Assembly: GCA_948567375.1 (NCBI GenBank)
Contig: OX419761.1
Coordinates: 21,578,501-21,642,500 of the forward strand
From: Lunularia cruciata
Lineage: Eukaryota > Streptophyta > Marchantiopsida > Lunulariales > Lunulariaceae
Direction: 5' to 3'
Length of the DNA: 64,000 bases
Made by a program: the position numbers and the translations under genes
The notes under the pieces: generated by a model
What the model saw: only the letters and a program-made list of their open reading frames with translations
Databases searched by the model: none
What the model was told of the DNA's origin: nothing
Shown here: positions 36,027-47,608 of the stretch, piece by piece
How positions within the stretch are numbered: position 1 is the first letter of the stretch
Layout of the letters: the number at the start of each line of letters is the position of its first letter

Positions 36027-37298
36027 TGTTAGGATTTACTCTTATGCCTTACGATTAAAATATTAAGCAAAATTAATCTCTCATAGGTTTTATGGTTAGG
36101 GTGAACAAAAAGAGTGTTGGAGCTCTGGACTTCAATGAAAAATACGGCAGTGAGCTTAGGGGTCAATCAAGATTTTCCTAAAGCATTCTCGTGGACATAG
36201 CGTCACATAGAGGTGAACCACATACTTTTGTGTAATGTGTGCATGTCATTGTGTTTTGGTCAGTAATTGAAGATGAGAATAAGCCTTCATAGTCTATTAT
36301 CTTATCACCTTTGCATACCACACTCATTGCTTGGCATATCTAATAGAAAGAGTATGTCTATTGGAATTGTTTGGTGGGATTAGCAATAGACTAGTTATGG
36401 TACTACATGCAAGTTTATGGGTTTAGAGGTACTTGTATATGGAAAGAGATGAGACAAGTCTCTCTACATCATGTGGCACATTTGGTCTAAGGTATCTAGA
36501 GTTATTATCAATGTCAACAATTAGGGGTTACAAAGAAGACCACTCTACCAATAGACATTTCCTTGCTGGGGCTATAGGATTTAGAAAAACATGGTCTCAT
36601 TCATTTGGTGATTTTTAAATAGCCATGTCAAGGACATACTCGTGTTGGCCAAGGTTATGGTCTAGGGTCTTCAATCTAGTATGTTTTGGGATGTGTTATG
36701 TATCTATGACATCTCTAGGTTCATTAGTCCATTTCTCCAACTTACATTTTGGAGAATGTCCTTGTGATAGGTGATTCTTGTATGTGGGTGGTGGCAAGTA
36801 CACATTAGGTCCATTCTTGGATGGGACTTGCCATTTTATTGGATGCAACCAAAGTGGGATCAAAAGCTTATCATCTTCATCTTTAATAGACAAACCTCTT
36901 ACCTAGAAAGGTTTTACATTGTGCTTATGATGGGATTTAATGACTAGACCACCTTATTATTGATGATATTTTGGATGTTGGGCACAAGTCTTAAATGGTG
37001 GTAGTGGTTGATAGGTCACCAATGACAATGGTGAACCTTATTGGATAGCCTAGAGCCACTTTACACACCTTATGAGTTTCTCAAGCTCCCATGCTTTTTG
37101 AGAAGGAGATCCTAGACTTGTTTAAGACTCACAATTATAGCAATTGGTGAAGCACAACACCAATCAGAAGGAGCAAGTGATGGATTTTTGTACTTGTATT
37201 GCCACTATTACAATAGTGTAAGAGGCATCTAGGTGTCAATTGTTATGTTAGGCTATGGACCTAAACAGTTTGACCTGGATTGTGGGCCTTGACTTGGC
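36027..37298 (+). other. Copia 3' LTR start and unclassified sequence
   Basis: A purine-rich tract (AAAGGTCAAAGGAGAG) ends at 36024, and TGTTAGGATT at 36027 looks like the copia 3' LTR start. I could not find the LTR end. From about 36430 to D at 37304 no domain is recognised. A 65-codon minus-strand frame (36893-36696, DKLLIPLWLHPIKWQVPSKN) is protein-like but unidentified. Part of this may be the 5' side of relic G, which resumes at 62007. Confidence 0.5.
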
Positions 37299-37303
37299 AG
37301 AGC
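37299..37303. repeat. Target-site duplication AGAGC (left of D)
   Basis: AGAGC abuts the D LTR start. The identical AGAGC occurs at 62002-62006 after the D 3' LTR. Confidence 0.78.
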
Positions 37304-37988
37304 TGTAACACCCATTTGTGCATGTGTGTGGTATTATGATTTTTGCATAGTATTACAAACACTTGAAAGATATTATTTATATAGAGCTAAAGAATGTTTA
37401 TACATTAGTCATTATTAGCTAAATCTAGTCATAGCTAATATAGTGGGGACCTTACTTTAGTGGAAAAGATGAGCACCACTATTTTTTATTCGAGTGTGTT
37501 GACTTGGTATTATTCCTAGGTGTTTTGCTTTGAAGAAAATGTTGAGAACTCTTGGGCCTGCAAGCCTTTTTGTTTTGGATTCTTCTATAGTCCAAGGATA
37601 TAGCACATGTGAAGGAATCCTTGACTTAGTGGTTAGGTCAAGATAAGATCACATGCTTAGTAGAATATGCCCATGTGGATGAATATTCCTTTATACTTTT
37701 TGACTTTACCTGAATTTTAGCCTAGTAACATGAGTTACTTTAGTAATTAGTAACTTTGGTGTGTAACTATTTCACAAGTATATAAACTAGGGGTGAGGAG
37801 GTACTCATCATCCTTTCATTTGCAACTATCTCTCTCATAGAGTTCTCTAGTGAGTAATGTCTTGAGTCTTGGAGTGTTAGCCTTGAAGGAGTATGATGGA
37901 GTTGGGGCTCTTTACCTTCTTAGTCCATGGTGCGCTACCATAATAGCCATCAGAGGTTCATCCAGACTGAGAGACAGGCCAACTCACA
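37304..37988 (+). mobile_element. 5' LTR of D
   Basis: 685 bp, TGTAACACCC to CTCACA. A TATATAAA box lies at 37779-37786 (conserved at 61789-61796 in the 3' LTR), setting the likely U3/R border about 30 bases downstream. Confidence 0.85.
37779..37786 (+). promoter_or_regulatory. TATA box in D 5' LTR
   Basis: TATATAAA, conserved between the two D LTRs in a stretch (CAAGTATATAAACTAGGGGT) unchanged between them. Confidence 0.6.
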
Positions 37989-38850
37989 TTTTTAGTTCCA
38001 TTGTCGGGATTTCTCTAGAAGGCAAGATAATGTTCTGTATACAATTCTATATTAGACAGAGGGAGGCTATGAGAGCTCACTTGGAGAGAACTTTAAGGGA
38101 GGAGAGGGCTGAACTTTTGTTATAAAACTTGGACTCATTTGTATACCTTGTTGTTCATTATGATGTCTTTGAGCTGATTTTGTATATCTTGTACACATGA
38201 GAGGATTTGGAGAGATTGTGTGAGGTGGATTGAAAATTTTGGGGATTAAGGTGATTTTGGGCAAAATCTCAAGTTTGAGATCTGGACTTGAAATTTCTAC
38301 ACATGATAGCTTGGGTTATCCTTCAGTTATTACACTTGAAATTATTTTGATAACTACTATTCCCATTGAGGTAGAATTTTTGAAAGTGGATAGGGTAAAT
38401 TGTTCCCGTAATTGCATGCTCTATGGAAAATTGTATAGAGTCTACCATTTATTCAGTTTTTAGTGGATTGTTCTTAAACTATTCAAGACAATTCAGTACA
38501 TTATATCCTACCTTTTGACACAAAAATTAGAGAAAGATTATTCTTGTGCGGGGAGTTATGAATTTTTTAAGTGAGGGGTCATTTTCAAACCAAATCTAAA
38601 ATATGTGTGCTGAATAGAAAGGTGTCTAGGCCAAATGGCTCAATGAAAAGACCTGAAATTTTGCAGAGAGGGAAACCCTAGAGTTTTGCACATGATCTCA
38701 TGTGCAAAATTTCAGAGGACTATGACATACAAGTTGAGAGATTTGAGTGATTCTTGGGGAAGGTTCAATTCTTTAGAGTTGAGATCTCATGCATGAGGAG
38801 TTTGAGAGCAACAAAAAACATGTTTGAGTTTTTAGATTCATCTTGGGAAC
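37989..38850 (+). other. Leader of D with putative PBS
   Basis: The putative PBS just inside the LTR reads TTAGTTCCATTGTCGGGA (about 37992-38010). The rest is non-coding leader shared with D' and D''. Small frames such as 38230-38463 are not conserved in frame and are not called. Confidence 0.5.
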
Positions 38851-39325
38851 ATGAAGGGTCATCAAGAGTGGAAATTGAGACTACACAAGGTTCCCTAAGG
38901 GTTTGAGGTGATTGTAAAGGTGGATTTGAGGAAAAGAGATTTTAGAATAGAATTTGAAGAGAGTGTTGAGAGGATCCAAAAACCTACACCACTTGGAGGA
39001 AAGAGTGAGTCTAAGTGATTTCTATGTGGAGAGAAGGGACATAAGGCAAGTTCATATACATTGAACTTTGGCAGCAAGAGATTCAGGGAAAGGAAAGGAT
39101 AAATTGACTTGGGTTTCCATGTTGTAAAATTCTTCACCAAGATTGGGAGGGAGAAGATCTAAGACCAAGGAGTTCTGTGAGGTTTGTGGAGTTGAGGGAC
39201 TTCGAAAAGGACATGAGTGTAGTGGAATAAAAGCACTTTTGGAGACTTTGCTGGAGGATCTTGGAGAGAGTCTTAGTACAACTGAAAAAATACTACCACC
39301 TTCATCAACTAGTTCTCAAGATTAG
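38851..39325 (+). pseudogene. ORF0 of D (frameshifted)
   Basis: ATG at 38851 opens MKGHQEWKLRL, homologous to the D' copy. A TAA follows within about 16 codons and a second stop replaces the first knuckle Cys near 39018. The second Cys/His cluster (CEVCGVEGLRKGHE) and the C-terminus (SSTSSQD) are open in 39143-39325. The length is not a multiple of three, so at least one frameshift exists. The shared start, the two Cys/His clusters and the shared end show that ORF0 is a real family gene. Confidence 0.65.
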
Positions 39326-39540
39326 TGATGGAGATAATCTTTCAACTTATGGATAAACTATCCATGAGGGTTTGATTAATGTGCACTCTAGGTTTTGATG
39401 TATCTATAGAAATCTTGGAGAAACCTGAACCTTTTGTATTCCCTAGGGTATATTACACTCAAATGGTTTTAGTCATGTATATACTCTATTTTTTATGGAG
39501 TGAGAAAAACAAGAGAAAAAAAAATTGAGATAAAAGAAAG

Positions 39541-40042
39541 ATGGTGAGGGGTTAAGATTGGAAAACTTCCAATTTCTTTGGCAAAGATGGAGAAGATGTG
39601 GAGACCTTTGTAAGAAACTTCAAGAGAGCTTGCATAGGAAACAATGAGAGGAGGAAGAATGACTGGCTCTCATTATTACCAGATTTCTTTGAGGATGCAA
39701 CACTTACATGGTATGAGTCTCAATACCAAAAGAGAGAGAGGAGAGATGGGCAAGAAGAGTCTTGGGAGAGTTTGACTTCAACACTCATTGAGAACTTTCT
39801 TCCAGATGAGAGTTATGAGAGATTGATGAGTGAGGTTACCTTTCTCAAGCAAGGAGATGCAGAGAAAGTGAGAGTCTATGTGGAAAGAGTGGAAAAGTTA
39901 GAGTCCAGATTTTGCATAGTGTTGAGGAAGGATGAGGATGATGTAGAGACTACTTTGATTAGCATATGAGCTATGATCACCAATTTTGTGGGAATTCCAT
40001 GGGAGGGTTGAGATATGAGAAACCTTCTTCCAAGGTTGAAGT
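39541..40042 (+). pseudogene. Gag of D, first part
   Basis: Retrotransposon gag core: KNDWLSLLPDFFEDATLTWYESQ, then NFLPDESYERLMSEVTFLKQGDAEKVRVYVERV (39598-39969). There is a stop at 39553, and a TGA just before solo LTR C interrupts gag at 40043. The frame resumes after the duplication at 43779 (EAIKITIRMEESLEGDESDL). Confidence 0.85.
40038..40042. repeat. Target-site duplication GAAGT (left of solo LTR C)
   Basis: GAAGT here versus GAAGC at 43779-43783. The D' copy shows GAAGC was the original, so one transition has occurred. Confidence 0.75.
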
Positions 40043-43000
40043 TGTGACAACCCGACAAATATCACCTTTGCGGTAATCAGGTAAGTAAAGTTCATTCTCG
40101 CAGAGATACAATTCAAAATTGGTCAAATTCAAAGTCAAATAGTAACATGTAGTTCTTCTTGGGTTCCTCTTTAATCTCTCAGGTAGAAACTACACCCAGA
40201 AGAGAGTAACAAGCTCACAATTTTGACAACTTATCATGAATTCACACACTCATAATCACCCAACATAACAAATTCTGTCCAAATAAATCTTGATTATGAT
40301 GATTCAGATTCTTCCAAAGACGGCACTTCACTGCAAAAACGACTTTGCCTCAAAATATGTTCCACCCTTCCACTAAAGGCACAACTTCCTTGATCAAAAT
40401 TGATTCACATCAACTCAATGTTGCACTCACAAATGCAGAATACTACCAACACTACAATTCCTATTAGATCTATCAGGGCATTGCTTTGATTGCACTTCAC
40501 TCAAGATCAAACACATAGAATGAAGATCAAGGCTGCAAAATCCAACAAACACACTGACTTGCACTTCAAATTTCTCCATACACTCACAAACCCACTTGGA
40601 ATTAAACTTAAGCAACAAGCACCAAAATCAGCACTTTGCTTTATCTTTCTTCCAAAATATGAATATTGAACAACATTTTACTACAAATGCCTCCTTTAAA
40701 TAGTGAAGCAAATGACAATTATCTAGCAACTATACCATTCTATAACAACTCTTTCTACCTATAGATCCAAAATGACAATGTACCTCTTCATATCTGCCTC
40801 TTCAAATCTCAAAACTATTACTACTCCGATCTAATGTCAACCTTGACTTTGGCTCCCAAACCAGATGATCCCTTGATAATTTCACCATCCTTGGGTCTAT
40901 CTAATCCTACTCCTAACTCTTCTATTTCTATGATTTCTTCACTACAAACTACAATTGAGGTCTCAGGTAATCTTTCTAACTTGGTATCTCTTGACACTCT
41001 TCTCTAAAGGTTTAGAGAACAACCCCAAAAACACCTATACTTCTACTTCTACAACTTTGGGTCTTTTTACATCTTGTACCTCACTATAAAGTTTATCTAA
41101 ATCCGTTCCAACAAGATCTAGTCTGAGAAACACATTGTCTCCTACCTCTAACATCTTCTTGTCTACACGTTCTTGTAGATGAATTAATAAGTTATTCAAC
41201 TCCATGTCCTTTGCCTTTCTCTTGTGCATCTTTTGCACCAATACCTTTAGCTCATACAATCTTGCCTCCTCAAAATTACCTTCAACTTTTGTGCTCAGCA
41301 TTGCCTTGATTTCATTGACTACTCTGACTACCTCATCAACTTCTCCTACAACCGCAAGCTTCTCCTTCTTCCTTTCTTCCTTCAATTCACTACGATACAT
41401 CTGGAGCTCGTCTTCAAATTTGGCCTTCAATGCCTCCTTCTCCCTCCAATTCACAAAGATTTGCTCCTTTGCTGCCCACACCAATCCTCGCAACCAATCT
41501 TCTTCTCTACCGTGCTCTGCTAACTCTTGCTGCTAGGCTTGATCTTTCTCCCCTGCTCTCTTCTTGAGACTCTCCAACTCCTACTCCATCACCGCTGTAA
41601 TTGCTTTCAAGTGGATTAAGTCGGGCCAGGCATCTACAATTTCCCCCTTGAACACTGCAACCAATGCGGCCATCTCCTTTGCCTCCTCGTGACTCTTTAC
41701 TAGATCCTCCCTCATCACCTCAAAGTGCTTACTCCAAAGAACCTCCTCAACCCAAAGTTCTTTGGCTTCCATCTCCACCCTCGTCAACTTACTTCGCAAC
41801 AATGAGGTTTCTGCACTCCAGGTCTTCACTACTACCAACTCATCACACACCTAAAGATTGGCACTTACCATCTCCATCTTCTTTTTCTATAGAAACATCA
41901 ACAATGGACATACTACCTTCAATAGATATTCCACTCCTTTGCACTTCCCGTCATCGGCTTGGCCTTCAGGTTCCAACCACTCTACTTCTTGCACCTTGCC
42001 CCAAAGTTACAATCTTCATACTTTCAAAGTTTCTTCCTCTGAGCTTTCCTCCTCTTCCATGGTAACTTTACTAGGCCCCACTTTGGCTACAATCATAATG
42101 TTCTTCTCCTTGGTAGTTTGAGTTTGTGCCACAACTTCCTCTCCCTTCTTCTTCTCACTTCCTTGTTCAAGCATAGAAACTTTGGGACTCGGCTTTCTTG
42201 CCTCAACCATCAGCCTTTGTGTTTGCTGAACCTCTACCTCACCTTCATTATCACTGCTTGATTTTTCACTTTGTAGTGTGAACTCCTCTTCTTCTCCTAA
42301 CATTTCTTCCTTCAATCTAGTTTCTCCTTCCAACTCTCTTTTGATTCTGGCATGGCTTCCTTTGTCTTCACCATCACCACCTTTGGGTTAAGCTTCGGCA
42401 CTTTCTGGCATTGGATTGTTGCAACATGACTCTCAAGCTTGGCTCTCTTTCTAGCAATTGGAAGGTCAATTGCTACAATTTTCTCCTTCCCACCCTTCTT
42501 GTAGTACTCATCCCCATCTTGCACTCTCTCCATATAATATTGCTCATCTACATTTGCCTCCTTCTGCAAATCCGGATGGAAGTGAGAGCGCATTTGATTT
42601 CTTTCTTCCAAGGTCAGCAAGTTCAACCCAAAATAAAAGTGCACTATGAAGGGCACAAAATAATGTAGTGGCATATCCATTCTCCACCCCAAAATCATCT
42701 GCCCCACTCTGTGATGCAAACATTTTGCCCAATCTATTGCTTCTCTTGCAAACATTTGGTGCAAGAACACCGCCTATTGCATAGTAACATAGGTGGTTTG
42801 CTTTGGCTTGAACATTGCCATCATTGCGCTTACTATCTCTCTTTGCTTGGGGTCTCTATAACTGTCCACCTTATACCCATTCTTGGTGCAAGGTTGATTG
42901 AACAAATTCCTCACTTTGGCAATCTCTTTTGAAGCATCACACTTCTGATGGAAGGTGGTACCACCTATCTCTCCTACTTCTCTTCCCAAAACTACTCTCC

Positions 43001-43778
43001 AATCTGCCTCTGTCCATCGAGCTAGATTTACTCTCTTCCTCTTATGCTTTGGTCCATCCTTGCAATTGCTCATTGCAATTTCTACCATGAAAGTTGGAAA
43101 ACTGAAGTTCCAATTCCAAGCCAGGAACGTGATACAAAGTCTTGTCAAGACTTCAATCCACATTATTAATTTTAACCTATGAATTACAAGCCCCCTCCCG
43201 CACTCTACTTACTCACTTTTGGGGTCATTGTGTGCTTCTTCACCTTCTTCTTGTGGAAGTTCTTGAGATCCTAACCCACTCCTCTTCCTACGGATTACAA
43301 TTTGCATTACTTTGGGTCGACTTTGAATAGGAACTAGGTAGCAACTGAACATTGCTCTACTTCCTTGCACAACTTGTAATTTTATAGTCCTGCCCCGATC
43401 TGTCATTCTTCAGTTGCTCTTCCTCTCTAGTCTCCATTTCGTGAAAATGTTTCATGTCACTATCAAGAACTTCTTGATCCCAAGGTCATTACTTTTTTTC
43501 CCCGTACTTTCTTGATTGGGCCAACTCCGAAGAAGTTTGTTATAGGTTCTTCAGATCAGATCACACCGCTCGATACAAAGTCTCACCTTCTTCTTCTTTG
43601 TCTTTGTCTTTGTCTTTGTCGTTATGTCTCCTTTGATCTTGACCCAAGGTCAACTTCAAGTTTACTCCAAACCCTTGCTTCTTCTTATTTCTTCCCGGTT
43701 TAGCCCTCTTTAGGCTTTACCCATGTACTTCTTCAAATTTTCCTAAAACTATCCAAAACAAAAATTATGGGTACCACA
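40043..43778 (-). mobile_element. Solo LTR, subfamily C
   Basis: 3.74-kb LTR, starting TGTGGTACCC on the reverse strand at 43778 and ending TTGTCACA at 40043, with a target duplication and no internal region, PBS or polypurine tract. Its flanks are the two halves of D gag, which align without a gap to the uninterrupted D' gag. It is the product of LTR-LTR recombination and leaves the LTR ORF as a single stand-alone copy. Confidence 0.88.
40860..43400 (-). pseudogene. LTR-borne coiled-coil ORF, subfamily C
   Basis: Reverse-strand frames 43163-42774 and 42770-42312 (same frame, one TAG between) carry the conserved core (ITFLAWNWNFSFP, GYKVDSY, FKPKQTTYV, FHPDLQKEAN). A frameshift near 42320 leads to the acidic segment and coiled coil (42333-42016, 41850-41581, 41493-41035). 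The protein is closest to the subfamily-B copy at 148-2670. The start near 43400 and the end near 40860 are approximate. Confidence 0.75.
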
Positions 43779-44110
43779 GAAGCTATCAAGATTACAATTC
43801 GTATGGAGGAGAGTTTGGAAGGAGATGAGAGTGATTTGGTGGTGAAGGAGGTTGTGCATCTACCTCAAGGTTACAATTATGGTAGAACTTCTAATACTTT
43901 GGTGATAAGGGTTGCACCACAAGTAGTAGTTGCTCCAATTCTTGTACCCCTAACAAAGGATCCACTTCAAACCATCATTAAACAATTTGCAGATCTCAAA
44001 TCAATGTAGTGCAACTATGGGAGAAGAGAGAGATGGATCAGAATGTAGGGAGAGGGCCTTAGAGGTGGCTTGAGTTCTACAAAGAGCAAGAGCAAGCAAA
44101 AGCTCCAATA
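43779..44110 (+). pseudogene. Gag of D, second part (knuckle deleted)
   Basis: Continues EAIKITIRMEESLEGDESDL through DPLQTIIKQFADLK. Compared with D' (about 11490-10930), roughly 0.5 kb including the zinc knuckle is missing at about 44057, where an early gag segment joins the late segment RGGLSSTKSK. Confidence 0.75.
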
Positions 44111-47100
44111 TCAATGGGGATGGTGGATGCCAAGCCAGCATCATGGGAGGCTTGTGAATATGCTTCCAAGATTGATGTGAGAGTGAATGGTCATAGCATC
44201 AAGGATGCATTGGTTGATGGAGGATCAACAATGAATGCCATGTCAAAAAGGTTGATGAAGAAGTTGGGTATGATACCCTCAAGACCTTCAATATTTGTGG
44301 TGAGGATGGCAAATAAGCAACAAGTCTAACCTAGTTGGGGTGATGGATAATGTGGTAGTTTTAGTTATGGGAGTTCAAAATCTCATGACTTTCCAAGTCT
44401 TGAAGTATTCAAGCTATGACTTACTACTTGGGAGACCATGGTTGAGAGCAGCATGCACAACTGATCAATGGCACAAAGGGTACTTGAGGATTTAGCCATC
44501 AAACCATAGAGTCACAATTCCTATGATTAACACCACAAACACTTCATATTTAGATACACCATCTTCTGATTATTGGAAATCAGATTCAGAAGAAGGAGCT
44601 TCAGGTGTGGACACAAGCATGGAGTAGGAGACTTCCAAGGAAGAAAATGAATCTGAATTTGATTCAGATGTGTATCCCTTGTGTGTTATGGATTTTGCAC
44701 CTAAGCCAGAGGTTTTGAAGGACCCAGATAAATCACCATTGACACTTGAGGAGATAGAGAGGAGGTTATCTACCCTCAAGTATGGTCCAAATGTTACCAA
44801 GGAGAAGAAGGTGAGATTTGATGAGACTTTCCGCAAGTTTATCCATGTGTTTGCTTTTAGTTACAAGGATTTGAATGAAGTCACCTTGGAGGAGCACAAG
44901 ATAGAGGTGGAGTCACATGCAAGACCAATCCACCAAAAGCAATGTTGCATTAGCCCACCAATATCTTTAGTTTTGAAGGAGGAGATTGATAAGCTCAAGG
45001 AGGCTGGATTTATCTTTGAGGTGGAGAATTCAGAATGGGTGTCTCCAATTGTCATTGTGAAGAAAAAGAATGGCAAGCTTTGGGTATGTGTGGATTACAA
45101 GAAGCTCAATGTTGCTACCAAGAAGGACTACTACCCATTACCATTCATTGATGAGACCTTTGGGAAGGTTGTAGGTCATGAGAGGTATAGTTTTGGAGAT
45201 GGTTATAATGGATATAACCAAATCAAGATTGCACCAAAGCTTCAACAACTCACCACATTCACCACACCGTGGGGACTTATGCTTTCAAGGTCATGCCTTT
45301 TGGGCTTTGTAATGCTCCAACCACATTCCAATGGTTCATGAATAAGGTATTTGAACCTTTCATTGGGAAATTTATGAGATACTTCATTGATGACTTTTGT
45401 GTCTATGGGAGCAAGGAGGAGCACTATGAGTACCTAATCAAGGTCTTGCAACACTTGGATGAGGCAAATGCATCACTCAATCCATAGAAGTGCATTTTTG
45501 GATGTGAAGAAGGTCTACTTTTGGGGCACATCATCTCCAATGATGGAATAGTAGTTGATCTTGAGAAGGTGAGGAAAATCTTAGACCTTCCATTCCCTTC
45601 AAGCTTGACAAAGTTATGTCAATTTTTAGGGATGGTTGGGTACTATAGGACGTTCATCTTCTCATTTTCCAACAAGGCTTATGCATTGATCATAACATGA
45701 AGAAGGGTGTAGATTATATGGTGATTTTGTGAGGACAAGGAAGCTCTCAAAGCTTTTGAGGAGCTCAAGCAATCCCTTGTTGTAGCTCCAATTCTTGCTA
45801 AACCTGATTGGAGTAAGCCTTTCATCCTCTACACTGATGCTTCTATTGTAGCTATAGGATGCACTCTTAGTCAATTAGGCCAAGATGGGCATGATTATCC
45901 AATAGCTTATGCTAGTAGGTAGATGGTTTCAGCAAAAAAGAACTACTCTATCATGGGAAGAGAGGGTTGGCAATGATCTTTGGTCTCAAGAAGTTTAGAC
46001 ACTAATTGATTGAAGGGAAAGCCACCATTGTCACAAATCACAAGGCTATGAAGTACATCTTCAATAGGTGTAATGTTGAAGAGAGACTAGCAAGGTGGAT
46101 GATACTCTTGTCTGAGTATGATTACACCATTGAGGATAGGTTAGGAAAGAAACATGCAAATGCTAATTTGTTATCTAGGGCTTATGGTCATGATGGAGAT
46201 GAGCCAGTGGATGATTTGTTCTCGGATGAGGAGCTCATGACAATCTCAGTCACTCAAGAGGTTCCAATGGAGTACAAAGAGATTGTGGATTTTGTGACAA
46301 GAGGTAACTATCCAGACAGGATGCATGCTAGGGAGAGGAAGGTCCTTGTAGCAAGATCTAGACCTTACACAATGGTGGAGGATATTCTTTTTCACCAAGG
46401 AGCAAATGTTCTACTTTGAAGAGCAGTGGGTAAGGAAGAGTCTATCCTACTCATAAAGGAGTTTTATGAAGGTTTAGTGTGTGGAGGACACTTTGCAAGA
46501 AAGGTGACTTTGCTTTCAAGATTCTAGATGCAAGTTACCATTGGAGAGGGATTTTCAAGGATTGTCTTGATTATTGCAAAACTTGTCATGCTTGTCAAGC
46601 TTTTGCTAGAAAGTCTACTTCCACTCCACCACTTAGATCAATTACATTGTTAGGACCTTTTGAGAAGTGAGGAATTGATTTTGTAGGTCCTAATAATAGA
46701 AATCCAAGGAAAAATTGGTATATTATGGTAGTTATTGATTATCTTACCAAGTGGGTTGAGGCTAGACCATTGAGGGACAAGAATGAAGATGAAGTTGGGA
46801 GATTTCTTTATGAACGCATCATCACTAGGTTTGGATGCCCTTTGGAGTCGGTTTCTAATAGATGAGGAGAGTTTACAAGAAGCATTACTACAGCCATGCT
46901 ACGACATTTCTCTATCACACATAGAGTAACTACATCCTATAAGCCAAATTCCAATGGCTTGGTAGAGAGAACCAATCAGACCTTGTGCATGATGTTGGCC
47001 AAAGATTCCAAAATGGAGGGGGCTAAACATCATTGAGATAAGAAGATTCATGCAGTTTTGTGGGAGTATAGGACAACCATAAAGACTTCCACCGGATGTT

Positions 47101-47560
47101 CTCCATTTTGATTGGTACATGGTATTGAGTCTACCTTACCTATTCACTTTGATCTTCCTATCTTCCATAGCATTCATACTAGATTGAAGAAAGCACAAGG
47201 AGGTGATGCAGAGACGTCAAGGAAGGGTCAACTGATGGAATTAGAAGAGGCAAGAGTAGTTGCTATGGTTTGAGTGGAGCAAGCCCAAAGGAAACAAAAG
47301 GAGAGCTATGACAAGAGGCAAGGCAAGAAGAAGGTGGAGCTTTTCAAAGAAGATGATTGGGTAACTTTGTTTGATTCCATTTGATTCAAGAGTGCAAAAG
47401 AAGTTTTTACCCTAAACTTTGGACCTTTCATAGTGGAGAAAGTGTGGGGCAATTACACCTATAATCTCAAGGAGTTGGGAAGAAGACACTTTGATAGGAT
47501 CAACCATGATAATTTTGAGATGTATCATAGAAGGTAGAGAGACCTTCACTTTGAGGAAAA
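44110..47560 (+). pseudogene. Pro-pol of D
   Basis: Protease (44114-44329; ALVDGGSTMNAMS active-site region), then reverse transcriptase (44980-45490; KLWVCVDYKKLNVATKKDYYPLPF, FGLCNAPTTFQWFMN, YFIDDFCVYG near 45380), RNase H (KPFILYTDASIVAIGCTLSQ near 45815-45880; through 46190) and integrase (about 46440-47010; YHWRGIFKDCLDYCKTCHAC, GIDFVGP near 46680, NSNGLVERTNQTLC near 46945). The C-terminal part reads to about 47560, and no chromodomain is seen. Many stops and at least four frameshifts. Related to the OTA group but a lineage separate from family A. Confidence 0.88.
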
Positions 47561-47585
47561 AGTGAAAACTTAGTCCGAGGGTAAA

Positions 47586-47608
47586 TGTAACACCCATTTG
47601 TGCATGTG
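47586..47608 (+). mobile_element. 3' LTR of D, left piece
   Basis: First 23 bases of the D 3' LTR (TGTAACACCC...ATGTG), preceded by a purine-rich CCGAGGGTAAA. The LTR is interrupted by A and resumes at 61330. Confidence 0.85.
47604..47608. repeat. Target-site duplication ATGTG (left of A)
   Basis: Perfect match to 61325-61329. The uninterrupted sequence is visible in the D 5' LTR at 37304 onward. Confidence 0.92.
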
